64,000 nucleotides of DNA from Rossellomorea vietnamensis. GTDB lineage: Bacteria; Bacillota; Bacilli; Bacillales; Bacillaceae_B. The first letter of the stretch is position 1; each line of letters opens with the position of its first letter. The DNA is taken from positions 1 through 64,000 of the forward strand of contig NZ_LIXZ01000001.1 in the NCBI RefSeq assembly GCF_001305855.1, written 5' to 3'. Shown here in pieces: positions 6,976 through 16,549 of the stretch. The notes below the pieces were generated by a model. It worked only from the letters and a program-made list of their open reading frames with translations, was not told the DNA's origin and did no database searches. A program made the translations under genes and the position numbers.

Positions 6976-8535
6976 TTATTTCGCGTATTCGACGGCCCTT
7001 GTTTCACGGATAACCGTTACTTTAATATGGCCTGGATAATCAAGTTCGTCCTCGATCCTCTTACGAATATCCCTTGCCAAACGGTGGGATTCCAGATCGT
7101 CAATGGCTTCCGGTCTAACCATGATACGCACTTCACGGCCAGCCTGGATAGCGAAGGACTTCTCAACGCCTTCATATGACTCTGAGATTTCTTCAAGTTT
7201 CTCCAGTCGACGGATGTAGTTCTCAAGCGTCTCACTTCTTGCTCCTGGTCTTGCAGCAGATAAAGCATCAGCTGCAGCAACCAGTACGGCAATGATGGAC
7301 GTTGGCTCTGTATCTCCGTGGTGAGAAGCAATACTGTTGATGACAACAGGATGTTCTTTGTACTTCGTTGCAAGCTCTACACCAATTTCCACGTGGCTTC
7401 CTTCCACTTCATGGTCGATCGCCTTACCGATATCATGAAGCAATCCGGCACGTTTGGCGAGTCTTTCATCCTCACCAAGCTCTGCTGCGAGTAGTCCTGA
7501 CAGATAGGCCACTTCCATTGAGTGTTTTAAAACGTTTTGACCGTAACTTGTACGATACTTCAAACGCCCCAGGATCTTGATCAAATCCGGATGAAGTCCA
7601 TGAACACCTACTTCGAAAGTTGTCTGTTCACCAATTTCCCGGATATACTCATCCACTTCACGGCGGGATTTATCCACCATTTCTTCAATTCGTGCAGGGT
7701 GGATACGTCCATCCTGAACTAATTTCTCTAATGCAATTCGAGCCGTTTCTCTACGAATCGGATCAAAACCAGAAAGAATAACCGCTTCAGGAGTATCATC
7801 GATTATCAAATCAATTCCCGTAAGTGTTTCCAGCGTACGAATGTTACGTCCTTCCCGCCCAATAATTCGACCTTTCATCTCATCATTCGGTAGATTCACA
7901 ACACTGACCGTTGTTTCGGCCACATGTTCTGCGGCACAACGTTGTATAGCCAGTGAAAGGACCTCTTTCGCCTTCTTATCTGCATCTTCCTTCGCACGTG
8001 TCTCATGTTCTCTGACCATGATGGCAATATCATGGGAGAGTTCATTTTCAACGCGGTCAAGTATGATTCCTTTCGCTTCATCACGAGTCAGGCTCGAGAT
8101 ACGTTCTAGCTCTGTTTGCTGTGATCGTACCATCTCGTCCACTTTGCTTTCCATCTCTTCAATATGTTGTTGTCTCTCGTTAAGAGTCCCCTCTTTTCTC
8201 TCGAGTAAGCCTTCACGCTTATCAAGCGTATCATCTTTTCGATCGAGGTTTTCCTCTTTTTGCATCAAACGATTTTCTTGTTTTTGCAATTCATTTCTTC
8301 GTTCACGAAGGTCGTTTTCCATTTCAGTGCGAAGTTTATGATTTTCGTCCTTTGCTTCCAAAAGTGCTTCTTTCTTCAGAGCATCTGCCTCGCGCTTCGC
8401 ATCTTCTAAAATCTGCTCCGCTGAACCTTTAGCACCAGCAATCTTTGCTTCAGCAATGGACTTACGAATTAGGTATCCAACAACTACACCGACGATTAGG
8501 CCAAGCAAAATGGAGATGATTGTTATGGGTTGCAT
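6976..8535 (-). CDS. rny: Ribonuclease Y
   Basis: A membrane-anchored endoribonuclease that starts bulk mRNA decay in Firmicutes. Order of parts in 519 residues: N-terminal membrane helix (about 4-24); long charged coiled coil (about 30-205); KH RNA-binding domain (about 210-270, [15 protein letters not shown]); and an HD catalytic domain with [12 protein letters not shown] near residue 367 and a second conserved SHHGD stretch. The length equals that of B. subtilis Rny. The start follows AAGAGGAGGTGAAATA. Its own promoter lies at 8669-8697, and a strong terminator closes the unit. Confidence 0.98.
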   Translation of the reverse strand: MQPITIISILLGLIVGVVVGYLIRKSIAEAKIAGAKGSAEQILEDAKREADALKKEALLEAKDENHKLRTEMENDLRERRNELQKQENRLMQKEENLDRKDDTLDKREGLLERKEGTLNERQQHIEEMESKVDEMVRSQQTELERISSLTRDEAKGIILDRVENELSHDIAIMVREHETRAKEDADKKAKEVLSLAIQRCAAEHVAETTVSVVNLPNDEMKGRIIGREGRNIRTLETLTGIDLIIDDTPEAVILSGFDPIRRETARIALEKLVQDGRIHPARIEEMVDKSRREVDEYIREIGEQTTFEVGVHGLHPDLIKILGRLKYRTSYGQNVLKHSMEVAYLSGLLAAELGEDERLAKRAGLLHDIGKAIDHEVEGSHVEIGVELATKYKEHPVVINSIASHHGDTEPTSIIAVLVAAADALSAARPGARSETLENYIRRLEKLEEISESYEGVEKSFAIQAGREVRIMVRPEAIDDLESHRLARDIRKRIEDELDYPGHIKVTVIRETRAVEYAK

Positions 8536-8668
8536 TATTTCACCTCCTCTTGCTATGAACTGTCATCATGTTTTTTACATGTCGGCTTGTACATTGCTCA
8601 TTTGAACAAAATATACAGCGCTAGGCTTTCAAATATTCATTCGAAAAATTTGTAAAATATACATGTTA

Positions 8669-8697
8669 ATTTTAAATCTCTGAAAATTTATTGTCAA
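8669..8697 (-). promoter_or_regulatory. Sigma-A promoter of rny
   Basis: -35 TTGACA (8697-8692), 17-bp spacer, -10 TAAAAT (8674-8669) on the minus strand. An excellent match. Confidence 0.8.
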
Positions 8698-8939
8698 GGG
8701 GTTGAGCCCTCTATCACTAGATTTCTCAAGGGTTTTTTTGTAATCGACAAAAATTGACACTGTCGCATTGGGCTTGTGAATGTTTTTTAACCAAAACCAT
8801 CTTTTTCATTTTTTTTAGAAGTGCTGGGTCAACCGGTGATTCCGGGTATGTATAACCTGGCATGTATCGAGTACCCACTGTTTTTCTAGAAAAGGGACTG
8901 TTACTATTTTCCACCAAAACTCGAATTCCCATACATAAT

Positions 8940-8975
8940 AAAGAGAAGCAAACCGAATCACGTCTGCTTCTCTTT
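8940..8975 (-). terminator. Terminator of recA
   Basis: An 11-bp perfect stem AAAGAGAAGCA / TGCTTCTCTTT (8940-8950 with 8965-8975) with a 14-nt loop, 6 bp after the recA stop; ATTATG follows on the minus strand. Confidence 0.85.
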
Positions 8976-8981
8976 CCTCAC

Positions 8982-10019
8982 TTAGTCTTCCAGAAGACTT
9001 AATTCACCTTGATCGTCCGTTTCAGCACGGCCTGTATCCAATCCGTAATGTTCACGGATCTTCAGCATGATTTCATTACGGATTTCAGGATTTTCTTTCA
9101 GGAAAATCTTCGCGTTTTCACGTCCCTGACCGAGGCGCTCTTCGTTGTAGGAGTACCAGGCACCGCTCTTTTGAACGATGTCCAATTCAGACCCAAGATC
9201 GACGATTTCACCTTCTTTGGAGATTCCCTCCCCGTACATGATATCGACTTCGGCTACACGGAAAGGTGGAGCCACTTTATTTTTCACTACTTTGATCTTC
9301 GTTTTATTCCCTACCATTTCATTCCCCTGCTTAAGGGTTTCGGCACGGCGTACTTCCAAACGTACGGAAGAATAGAACTTCAGTGCGCGTCCACCGGGAG
9401 TCGTTTCAGGATTACCGAACATGACCCCGACCTTCTCACGGATCTGGTTAATGAAGATCGCAATGGTCTTCGACTTATTGATGGCACCGGAAAGTTTACG
9501 AAGGGCCTGTGACATTAAACGGGCTTGAAGACCAACGTGAGCGTCTCCCATCTCTCCTTCGATTTCTGCTTTCGGTACAAGGGCTGCAACAGAGTCGATA
9601 ACGATGGCATCCACCGCTCCACTTCGTACAAGTGCTTCAGCGATTTCCAATGCCTGTTCACCTGTATCTGGTTGTGAAAGCAACAATTCATCTATGTTTA
9701 CCCCAAGCTTTTGAGCATATTCGGGATCAAGTGCGTGCTCTGCATCAATGAATGCCGCCTGCCCGCCTTGAGCCTGTACCTCTGCTATCGCATGAAGTGC
9801 CACTGTTGTTTTACCGGATGATTCGGGACCATATACCTCAATAATCCTTCCACGTGGATATCCGCCTATTCCAAGGGCAGCGTCCAGTGCTAGTGAACCA
9901 CTTGGACATGTTACTACGTTTCTGTCCGTTTTCTCCCCAAGCTTCATGATTGAGCCTTTACCAAACTGCTTTTCTATTTGTTTTAACGCCATATCTAAGG
10001 CTGCTTTACGATCGCTCAC
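8982..10019 (-). CDS. recA: Recombinase RecA
   Basis: A DNA strand-exchange ATPase for homologous recombination and co-protease for LexA cleavage. At 345 residues it is the normal length for Bacillus, with no intein. The Walker A motif GPESSGKT lies at 64-71 and Walker B ([11 protein letters not shown]) near 140. The L1/L2 loop region ([32 protein letters not shown]) is intact, and the C-terminal tail is acidic. The start follows AAAGGAGGAAGATTT. Transcription should come from the promoter at 10092-10120 under a near-consensus SOS box. It is separated from cinA by a terminator, although cinA-recA read-through is common in Bacillus. Confidence 0.99.
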   Translation of the reverse strand: MSDRKAALDMALKQIEKQFGKGSIMKLGEKTDRNVVTCPSGSLALDAALGIGGYPRGRIIEVYGPESSGKTTVALHAIAEVQAQGGQAAFIDAEHALDPEYAQKLGVNIDELLLSQPDTGEQALEIAEALVRSGAVDAIVIDSVAALVPKAEIEGEMGDAHVGLQARLMSQALRKLSGAINKSKTIAIFINQIREKVGVMFGNPETTPGGRALKFYSSVRLEVRRAETLKQGNEMVGNKTKIKVVKNKVAPPFRVAEVDIMYGEGISKEGEIVDLGSELDIVQKSGAWYSYNEERLGQGRENAKIFLKENPEIRNEIMLKIREHYGLDTGRAETDDQGELSLLED

Positions 10020-10091
10020 AAATCTTCCTCCTTTGAATGTAAATCATGTAATCGACAACTTATAAGTTTGTCTCAAATCCAACCTATCTAT

Positions 10092-10120
10092 ACTATAAAC
10101 GTTTTTATTAGAGAAAACAA
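10092..10120 (-). promoter_or_regulatory. Sigma-A promoter of recA
   Basis: -35 TTGTTT (10120-10115), 17-bp spacer, -10 TATAGT (10097-10092) on the minus strand, about 75 bp before the recA start. Confidence 0.75.
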
Positions 10121-10129
10121 GAAAAAAAT

Positions 10130-10143
10130 CGAACATTCATTCG
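10130..10143 (-). promoter_or_regulatory. LexA (SOS) box upstream of recA
   Basis: CGAACATTCATTCG matches the Bacillus SOS box CGAACnnnnGTTCG with a single mismatch. It sits just upstream of the -35 element, as at recA in B. subtilis. Confidence 0.75.
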
Positions 10144-10183
10144 GTTTTTTTCTTTGGGTGTGCTTGTTAAAAAAAGATAAAAA

Positions 10184-10206
10184 GCTGCCTCCAAAAAGAA
10201 GACAGC
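10184..10206 (-). terminator. Terminator of cinA
   Basis: A 9-bp stem with G-U pairs (10184-10192 with 10198-10206) and a 5-nt loop. On the minus strand the T-run is TTTTTATC. Confidence 0.75.
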
Positions 10207-10215
10207 CATACCTGA

Positions 10216-11451
10216 CTAATTCAATTCCTTGATCAAATAGTGCCAACCATACTTCGCCGTCCTCATCCGGTTCCCATTCCGGCCACCGCCAAGGTTCAGT
10301 AGAAATGCCTTGGTCGTTCCACCTTTCATAGATAATCCAATCCAGACGGTCCCGGCAGGCTGACCTTGGTGAGCATCCGGTCCTGCTACACCTGTAAAGC
10401 TGACTCCGATGTCGGTGGAAAACAGCTCTCTAACGTTTTCGGCCAGTTCCCGTGCACATTGCTCACTTACAGATGAATGCTGTTGCAGCGTAGCATCATT
10501 AACAGATAAAATCCTTGTCTTGATCTCATCCTGATAGCATACTACCCCGCCACTCAATACTTCAGAAGCCCCAGGGAGCGACGTCAACTGAGCCTGAAAC
10601 AGTCCCCCAGTCAAACTTTCTGCACATGAAAGGGTAAGGCCCTTCTCTTTTAATAGATGGAATCCCACTTCGACAAGAGAATCCTGATTATATCCGTAGA
10701 AGTATTCTCCCACCCTGTTCAAGATCTCTTTTTCGACTGAATCCAATAGTGAAATAGCAATATTCCTTGACTCGTGCTTGGCCGTCAGCCTCAAGGTCAC
10801 CTCGCCGTCACCTGCGAGAGGTGCGATGGTGGGGTTGGTTTGTCTGTCAATCAGATCTTCTAATTCCGTTTCAAGCTCTGCTTCCCCGATGCCAAAGAAA
10901 CGAAGGACCCTTGAGTGGATGACTTCTTTCTTCTTCATTAAGTTCAAAATTGCCTGTTTGCCGTACTTATCAAACATCGGCCTCATTTCAGACGGCGGAC
11001 CAGGGAGAAGCATATAGGCATTGCCGCCCTTTTTTAATAACATCCCCGGAGCCATACCGTGTTCGTTCTTCAATACGTGGGCCTCCGATAATATGAGGGC
11101 TTGTTTTTCATTGTTCGGAGTCATTTCACGATTGACCTTTTTAAAATAGCTTTTTATCGATTCCAAAGCGTCATGGTCCAAGCTTAAAGTCGTTCCTAAA
11201 ACATTTGCAATCGTTTCTTTTGTCAGATCATCCTTTGTGGGTCCAAGGCCTCCGGTAAATATCAGCAAGTCCGCTCGCTTCTCCGCTACCTCAATGGCAT
11301 GCTGTAAGCGGGCAGTGTTATCCCCCACACTTGTGTGGTAATACACGTTTACGCCCATTTCGGCTAACTGCTCGGAAATGAATTGAGCATTGGAATTGAC
11401 GATTTGTCCGAGCAGCAACTCGGAACCAACCGCTATTATTTCTGCATTCAT
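10216..11451 (-). CDS. cinA: CinA-type protein (competence-damage inducible; nicotinamide nucleotide amidase)
   Basis: A 411-residue two-domain protein: an N-terminal molybdopterin-binding-like (MoCF) domain (about 1-170, [29 protein letters not shown]) and a C-terminal PncC-like domain (about 250-411, [27 protein letters not shown]). Family roles are NMN deamidation and ADP-ribose pyrophosphatase activity. In B. subtilis it is co-transcribed with recA under competence control. I chose the ATG at 11451 because it follows AGGGGG at 8 nt and matches the family N-terminus ([13 protein letters not shown]). The open frame reaches 23 codons further upstream without a good ribosome site. Confidence 0.94.
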   Translation of the reverse strand: MNAEIIAVGSELLLGQIVNSNAQFISEQLAEMGVNVYYHTSVGDNTARLQHAIEVAEKRADLLIFTGGLGPTKDDLTKETIANVLGTTLSLDHDALESIKSYFKKVNREMTPNNEKQALILSEAHVLKNEHGMAPGMLLKKGGNAYMLLPGPPSEMRPMFDKYGKQAILNLMKKKEVIHSRVLRFFGIGEAELETELEDLIDRQTNPTIAPLAGDGEVTLRLTAKHESRNIAISLLDSVEKEILNRVGEYFYGYNQDSLVEVGFHLLKEKGLTLSCAESLTGGLFQAQLTSLPGASEVLSGGVVCYQDEIKTRILSVNDATLQQHSSVSEQCARELAENVRELFSTDIGVSFTGVAGPDAHQGQPAGTVWIGLSMKGGTTKAFLLNLGGGRNGNRMRTAKYGWHYLIKELN

Positions 11452-11522
11452 CTTAAGTCCCCCTAAAATATGGTGAAAAGAAGGGGATGATTCTAGTTGA
11501 ATCAATCCCCTGGTGTACATTG

Positions 11523-12101
11523 TTATTTCGAATTTACAAACGCTTTTTTATTATGTTTGAAATAGTCCCATCCTGACCAAATTGTAAAGAACATAGCCAC
11601 CCATAGAGCAATCGTCGCAAATGGAAGATCGATCAGTTCGAAAATGGCATTATGAAGAAGAAGGGCTGATATTGCGATGATCTGTGCCCAGGTTTTAATC
11701 TTGCCGAGTTGACCGGCAGCAACCACTTCCCCTTCCCCAGCTAATACGAGACGAAGCCCTGTAACGGCAAACTCACGACTGATGATGATGATGACGATCC
11801 ACGATGGGGCAAGACCCAACTCAACAAGTACAATTAACGCGGCCGATACAAGCAGTTTATCTGCCAACGGGTCTAAGAATTTCCCCAGATTTGTCACAAG
11901 GTCAAGCTTCCTGGCATAATACCCGTCAATCCAATCCGTCGTTGCCGCAATGATAAAAATCAAAGCTCCCACAAAATGCTTGACCGGCATTTCCGCCCCA
12001 AGAAACACCATCTCACCCCAATTTAGTGGTGCAAGCATGATGATTAAAAATAATGGAATTAAAAATATCCTTGATACTGTAATCTTATTAGGTAAGTTCA
12101 C
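11523..12101 (-). CDS. pgsA: CDP-diacylglycerol-glycerol-3-phosphate 3-phosphatidyltransferase
   Basis: An integral membrane enzyme making phosphatidylglycerol phosphate, the committed step to phosphatidylglycerol and cardiolipin. The CDP-alcohol phosphotransferase signature is complete: D59-G60-x2-A63-R64-x8-G73-x3-D77-x3-D81. The 192 residues contain several membrane helices (about 8-25, 38-56, 82-105, 125-140, 150-175). Its position between the RodZ-like gene and cinA is the standard Bacillus order. Confidence 0.97.
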   Translation of the reverse strand: MNLPNKITVSRIFLIPLFLIIMLAPLNWGEMVFLGAEMPVKHFVGALIFIIAATTDWIDGYYARKLDLVTNLGKFLDPLADKLLVSAALIVLVELGLAPSWIVIIIISREFAVTGLRLVLAGEGEVVAAGQLGKIKTWAQIIAISALLLHNAIFELIDLPFATIALWVAMFFTIWSGWDYFKHNKKAFVNSK

Positions 12102-12152
12102 CTTTCTACCTCCAATGCTTTAAAACGTGTATACCATTAGTATGTAAGAAAA

Positions 12153-12171
12153 AGGAGTTATTAAAACTCCT
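12153..12171 (-). terminator. Terminator after the RodZ-like gene
   Basis: AGGAGTT (12153-12159) pairs with AACTCCT (12165-12171); TTTTTC follows on the minus strand. pgsA may therefore depend on read-through or a promoter close to its start. Confidence 0.75.
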
Positions 12172-12181
12172 CCCGTTTCAA

Positions 12182-13084
12182 TTATTGCTCTGATTGCGGT
12201 ACGTAATTGATGATGATATCCTGCCTGACGACATCGGTTGCAGAAACTTTATATTCAAGCTTTTTACCGTTAACGAGGATATCTGTATTCGAAGCATTAC
12301 CAATAACCAGGTAAGCCTGTTTATCAGAGGAAACGTCAAAGTCCTTTTTATTATCCTTTTTCAGTAAACCTTCAAACAACAATTCATCCTGGGAATTATA
12401 AACTCCTACCCATGTATCTCCACGGGCTGCCAGCTGAAGTTTGAATTCATCGGCATCTTTCAGTTCATAGGTCGTTTTATAACCCGACGTACTCACTGCT
12501 TCCAAAGATTGTTCAGTATTTTGTTCCTTCTCTTGATCAGCTTTTTGATCGTCTGAAGGCTTCGGTTCTTCGCTCTGTTCTTTATCCTTTGTGTCATCTT
12601 CAGGCTTATCGCCCTCAGCACTCTTATTCTCATCAACATCTACTTGTGTCTGGTTTTCTGCTTGGTTGGATTCAGGTGCCTTGTCCCCTACTTTCCCTTG
12701 CCAAAATACCCATAAGGCAATCAGTGCACCAATGACAAATAGAGCTATGAGCAGCTTCGGTAGAAAGTCAAAAACCTTCGCAGAGCTCTCTGGAACACTC
12801 TTCCGGGACTGTACCCTCGAAAGGGAAACCGGTATTTCATCTTCATAGGTCGTCGGGATTTCTTCCTTGTGCTCCTCAAAAATCACCTCAGGGGGAAGTC
12901 CGACTGCTTCACAATATTGCTTAATGAATGCGCGGACGTAAAATTTACCCGGCATCGCATCATAATTGCCTTCTTCGATCCCGATCAAATAGCGTTTTTG
13001 AATTTTTGTTATCCTTTGTAAATCATCAAGGCTGTAACCTTTCGCCTCTCGAGCTTCCTTTAAACGATTTCCTAATTCCGTCAC
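12182..13084 (-). CDS. ymfM: RodZ-like cell-shape protein (YmfM)
   Basis: A 300-residue membrane protein with the RodZ layout: an N-terminal helix-turn-helix of the HTH_25 type (about 4-70, LKEAREAKGYSLDDLQRIT); a basic stretch; one membrane helix (about 108-128); a highly acidic, lysine-rich low-complexity linker (about 130-195); and a C-terminal DUF4115-like beta domain (about 205-296). RodZ links MreB filaments to the wall-synthesis machinery; here that role is inferred from layout. The linker composition differs strongly from the rest of the protein, as is usual in the family. Confidence 0.92.
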   Translation of the reverse strand: MTELGNRLKEAREAKGYSLDDLQRITKIQKRYLIGIEEGNYDAMPGKFYVRAFIKQYCEAVGLPPEVIFEEHKEEIPTTYEDEIPVSLSRVQSRKSVPESSAKVFDFLPKLLIALFVIGALIALWVFWQGKVGDKAPESNQAENQTQVDVDENKSAEGDKPEDDTKDKEQSEEPKPSDDQKADQEKEQNTEQSLEAVSTSGYKTTYELKDADEFKLQLAARGDTWVGVYNSQDELLFEGLLKKDNKKDFDVSSDKQAYLVIGNASNTDILVNGKKLEYKVSATDVVRQDIIINYVPQSEQ

Positions 13085-13103
13085 TACTTAACACCTTCCA
13101 ATA

Positions 13104-13895
13104 TTAAAAATCAAAACCTCCAAAATCGGAATTTTGAAATAGATTATTTTGTTCAACTAATTCGTATGTAATTTCTTCATCAGGATCGTTTCTAAGTTCA
13201 ATGATATAATCAAAATCTTCAAGTGAATATTCAGAGTTTTGAACGAATACATCAGGATGTTCGATTACTTTCACAGCAGGTAATCTCATGATCTCCCTCA
13301 CCAGCTGCCAATGCTTCTCACTTGCACGGCGTGTAGAAACGATGCCGTCTATAATAAACAAATTCTCAGCAGAATACTCGTCTTCAATGAGCTTGCTTCG
13401 TATCGTTTGCTTTAATAATGTTGAAGAGACAAAAAGCCACTTCTTATTCGCACATACACTTGATGCCACGATGGATTCGGTCTTCCCTACCCGGGGCATG
13501 CCCCTGATCCCAACAAGCTTATGTCCTTCCTGCTTAAATAATTCAGCCAGGAAATCAACTAATAAGCCAAGCTCATCACGAACAAATCGAAATGTTTTCT
13601 TGTCGTCGGCATCACGCTGGATATAACGGCCGTGACGCACAGCAAGACGATCCCTTAATTTAGGTTCCCGGAGCTTTGTCACATTGATTGTATCCATCGT
13701 TTGAAGGATGGATTCAAGCCTCATGATCTGTTCATCATTGTTGGCAAGGAGAAGCATTCCCCTTCTTCCTTCATCCACACCATTTATCGTCACTATATTG
13801 ATAGAAAGCATTCCTAATAACGAGGAAATATCACCTAAGAGGCCGGGACGATTTTTTTGTATTTCATATTCTAAATACCATTCTTTGTGTTCCAT
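13104..13895 (-). CDS. ymfK: YmfK, DUF3388 protein with ACT-like and P-loop segments
   Basis: A 263-residue conserved Bacillus protein of unknown function. The N-terminus looks like an ACT-type small-molecule or regulatory domain (about 6-85, RPGLLGDISSLLGML). The middle carries a Walker A-like GMPRVGKT (132-139), followed by segments that resemble a compact ATPase: FVSSTLLK, then FIIDGIVSTRRAS. I chose the start at 13895, which follows GAGGAGGAAACG; the open frame continues 17 codons upstream without a ribosome site. It lies between ymfJ and ymfM, in the usual order. Confidence 0.88.
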   Translation of the reverse strand: MEHKEWYLEYEIQKNRPGLLGDISSLLGMLSINIVTINGVDEGRRGMLLLANNDEQIMRLESILQTMDTINVTKLREPKLRDRLAVRHGRYIQRDADDKKTFRFVRDELGLLVDFLAELFKQEGHKLVGIRGMPRVGKTESIVASSVCANKKWLFVSSTLLKQTIRSKLIEDEYSAENLFIIDGIVSTRRASEKHWQLVREIMRLPAVKVIEHPDVFVQNSEYSLEDFDYIIELRNDPDEEITYELVEQNNLFQNSDFGGFDF

Positions 13896-14104
13896 CGTTT
13901 CCTCCTCTAAAAAACTGTGACATCTCATTTCGATATAAATTGACATAATTCGAAAAGTTATTTAAACATCTAGGTATTATAATAAATGATTTCCTGCTAA
14001 TAGAAAAGCAAAACCTACATAAATATGTACAATTTCTCATTAATACGTGAAATGATAACTTGAAGACCAATATTATTTGGTGTAAGCCATTCCCCCATAA
14101 GAAA

Positions 14105-14128
14105 AAGGAGAGGGAAATCCCTCTCCTT
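14105..14128 (-). terminator. Terminator overlapping the end of ymfJ
   Basis: An 11-bp stem (14105-14115 with 14118-14128) with a 2-nt apical gap; TTTTTC follows on the minus strand. The stop codon of ymfJ lies in the upstream arm. Confidence 0.85.
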
Positions 14129-14384
14129 AACGACTGCCGTTATTATTCACAAGCTTGACCATCATATTGGCGATGGCATGTTGCTCTTCTGGAGATGCGA
14201 CCGACCATAAATCCGCTAATACTTTTTCCTGATCGTTCTTAGCTTCGACTTGATTGGCTAAGTAATCACCGATTTGATAAGCCAAGTCATTTACCGTTTC
14301 GTGCTCCATGCCGCCGTGTTCTGCCTGGTTTAGGCGTTCCCCTAAAAAGTTTTTCCAATCAGACCAGTTATCTAATACAGACAT
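14127..14384 (-). CDS. ymfJ: DUF3243 family protein YmfJ
   Basis: An 85-residue soluble protein of the DUF3243 family, conserved in Bacillaceae, function unknown. The characteristic parts are the SDWKNFLGERLNQAE start and a helical C-terminal half ending in IANMMVKLVNN. The ribosome site is AAGGAGGTCATGAC just before the ATG. It stands alone between the SDR and ymfK, with its own terminator. Confidence 0.9.
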   Translation of the reverse strand: MSVLDNWSDWKNFLGERLNQAEHGGMEHETVNDLAYQIGDYLANQVEAKNDQEKVLADLWSVASPEEQHAIANMMVKLVNNNGSR

Positions 14385-14472
14385 TTGTCATGACCTCCTT
14401 TATTGAAATACAACCTTAGTTTGTATCCCGGAGGGAAAATTATGCGCTGGAATTCTCTGATTGAAAAAATTT

Positions 14473-15189
14473 TCATGTGTGCCATCCCCCATTGACGGAA
14501 AGGGTTTGACCTGTGATATATGAAGCCCTGGATGAAAGAAGGAACTGAATGGAGTCAGCGATTTCCCCTGGTTGAGCAAACCGGCCAATAGGGATCTCTT
14601 CACGGATCGCATCTTTATCTTCATCACTGAATGAGCCCATCATGGACGTGTCAACGGCACCGGGTGCAATGGCGTTTACCCTTACCCCGCTTAATGCAAG
14701 CTCTTTACTCAAGGATTTCACAAATGCTATTTGGGCACCTTTGACTGTTGAATATACCACCTCACAGGCACCTCCGATCTGTCCCCAGATCGAACTCACC
14801 ATGACAATCCCCCCTTTCCGGTCAATCAGCTTCGGCAGGAGCTTTTGAACCAGAAGCAACGGACTTTTCACATGAAGGTTGATCATCTGATCCATATCGT
14901 CTTCTGAATGGTCCTGAAAGAGTCCCCAGGTTGAATTTCCGCTACAGTAAATAATCGCATCGAGCCTGAATATGGAGTGGACAAGATTACCCACTTCTTC
15001 CGGGTTGGCAAGATTCACCTGAATGGGAATTGCCTCCACTCCCAAAGCTTCGACTTTATGAACCAATTCCTTTATTGCCTCTTCATTGGAATGATAATGC
15101 AAGTATAGATTCCACCCCTCCTCAGCCAATGTAAGGGCAGTACTGCTCCCGATTCCACCTGATGCACCTGTAATTAATGCATACTTCAT
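14473..15189 (-). CDS. ymfI: Short-chain dehydrogenase/reductase YmfI (FabG-like)
   Basis: A 238-residue classical SDR. The nucleotide-binding motif GASGGIG lies at 8-14, and catalytic residues are Ser at 132-133 (MVSSIWG), Tyr146 and Lys150 (YSTVK). The C-terminus has the PG motif (IAPGAVDT) and SYITGQTLSVNGGW, as in 3-oxoacyl-ACP reductases, but the substrate is not known. I chose the ATG at 15189, which follows TTGGAGTG at 7 nt; the frame opens 7 codons earlier without a ribosome site. It lies downstream of the M16 pair, across a terminator, in the usual ymf order. Confidence 0.93.
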   Translation of the reverse strand: MKYALITGASGGIGSSTALTLAEEGWNLYLHYHSNEEAIKELVHKVEALGVEAIPIQVNLANPEEVGNLVHSIFRLDAIIYCSGNSTWGLFQDHSEDDMDQMINLHVKSPLLLVQKLLPKLIDRKGGIVMVSSIWGQIGGACEVVYSTVKGAQIAFVKSLSKELALSGVRVNAIAPGAVDTSMMGSFSDEDKDAIREEIPIGRFAQPGEIADSIQFLLSSRASYITGQTLSVNGGWHT

Positions 15190-15223
15190 TTGTTTCACTC
15201 CAAACGTCATTCACATAAATAGA

Positions 15224-15250
15224 GGAACTATCCTATAAAAGAATAGCTCC
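15224..15250 (-). terminator. Terminator of ymfH
   Basis: A 10-bp stem with G-U pairs (15224-15233 with 15241-15250), followed on the minus strand by TCTATTTATG. Confidence 0.65.
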
Positions 15251-15257
15251 CCTTCCA

Positions 15258-16547
15258 TCATGATTTAGGTACGACTTGACATACAGTAAATCGTTCTTCA
15301 CTGATAATGGATCCCGCAACCGCCTGGATATCATCATATTTCAATGATTCAAGGGTAGGCACGACTTCAAATAAATCCATCTCATTAAAGGCATAGCGGG
15401 TAAATTGATTCGCAATATACTCAGGAGAATTAATGGCACGCAGAAATGCACCAATCTTCTTCTTCTTCGTCCTCTCAAGACTTTCCTCAGAAAAGAGAGA
15501 TTCCCGCTTTGCTTTCAGAAGCAGCGATTGTACCTTCTCTGAGAGCTCATCCGGCTTTTCCGTATCTCCACCGACCGTAAGGAAACCAAAGCCATTTTCC
15601 TGTGTATAGTCATAATGGAATGTCTCATCGATCAATCCATCATTATAAAGTTCGGAATAGTACGGCGAACTCTTTCCGAACAGCATATCAAGGAAAACAT
15701 TCATGGAAAGCTCCTGTCTGAGCATTTCCCGACCCTGCTGGATTGGTTCCGGAGCTTTCAGTCCGACGAGACATTTAGGACTTTGAACGTTCATTTTAAG
15801 AACCTGTTTTTTCTCCGCGACTGTCTCTGGTTCATCCTCGAATTTGCGCTTGATTTCAGGCAATTTTTCATAATCTTTCTTCTCCTGATTCGCACGGACC
15901 TGATTCATGATCTGTTCGGGATCCACAGAGCCAACCACGAATAAGAGCATATTACTTGGATGGTAGAATGTTTTATAACACTGATAGAGCATATCCTTTG
16001 TAATCGGTGTGATGGATTCGATCGTTCCTGCAATATCAATTTTAACAGGGTGATTTTTATACATATTCTGGATTACACCGAAGTATAATCGCCAATCAGG
16101 GTTATCATCGTACATGGTGATTTCCTGCCCGATGATGCCTTTTTCCTTTTCCACCGTTTTCTCTGTAAAGTACGGATCTTGCACGAAATCGATGAGTGTT
16201 TCCAAATTTCGTTCTACGTTTGTCGTACTTGAGAACAGATAAGCCGTCCGTGTAAAAGAAGTGAAAGCATTGGCGGATGCCCCTTGCTTACTGAATTGCT
16301 GGAAGACATCTCCATCTTCTTTTTCAAACAGTTTATGTTCTAAGAAATGGGCGATTCCATCGGGTACTTTAACGAATTCATCTTCATCCAAAGGGACAAA
16401 ATGATTGTCGATGCTTCCATATTTCGTTGTAAATGTAGCATACGTCTTGTTAAATCCTTTTTTCGGGAGGATGTATACGTCGAGACCATTAGACATTTTT
16501 TCATAATACAAATTTTCTTGTAATTGATCGAAGGAAATTTTCTTCAT
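15258..16547 (-). CDS. ymfH: M16 zinc metallopeptidase YmfH, catalytic partner
   Basis: A 429-residue pitrilysin/insulinase-type peptidase. The inverted zinc motif HFLEH is intact at 67-71, and the downstream glutamate region (EKEKGIIGQEI) lies near 140-150. Family members cut small peptides inside a clamshell chamber. It starts 2 bp after the stop of ymfF, so both are made together and probably form an active/inactive heterodimer, like the AlbE/AlbF type. The substrate is unknown. Confidence 0.92.
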   Translation of the reverse strand: MKKISFDQLQENLYYEKMSNGLDVYILPKKGFNKTYATFTTKYGSIDNHFVPLDEDEFVKVPDGIAHFLEHKLFEKEDGDVFQQFSKQGASANAFTSFTRTAYLFSSTTNVERNLETLIDFVQDPYFTEKTVEKEKGIIGQEITMYDDNPDWRLYFGVIQNMYKNHPVKIDIAGTIESITPITKDMLYQCYKTFYHPSNMLLFVVGSVDPEQIMNQVRANQEKKDYEKLPEIKRKFEDEPETVAEKKQVLKMNVQSPKCLVGLKAPEPIQQGREMLRQELSMNVFLDMLFGKSSPYYSELYNDGLIDETFHYDYTQENGFGFLTVGGDTEKPDELSEKVQSLLLKAKRESLFSEESLERTKKKKIGAFLRAINSPEYIANQFTRYAFNEMDLFEVVPTLESLKYDDIQAVAGSIISEERFTVCQVVPKS

Positions 16548-16549
16548 CT

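Larger units (their letters stand above)
8536..8981. other. recA-rny intergenic region
   Basis: This 446-bp stretch carries the recA terminator and the rny promoter with a leader of about 130 nt. A 68-codon minus-strand frame at 8726-8932 has no ribosome site and no recognisable homology, so I do not call it a gene. Around 8698-8740 a weak dyad followed by seven T on the + strand has no + strand gene to serve. The block could be the scar of an element that once sat here. Confidence 0.5.

Noticed and set aside
7841..8341. 166-codon open frame on the + strand opposite rny
   Set aside because: Antisense shadow of the rny coiled-coil region; the serine/arginine-rich translation is typical of reversed Glu/Lys-rich coding sequence.
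8726..8932. 68-codon minus-strand open frame between recA and rny
   Set aside because: It starts just after the recA terminator without a ribosome site, has no recognisable family and an odd composition.
8982..10019. Intein or interruption in recA
   Set aside because: The reading frame has the normal length and uninterrupted motifs.
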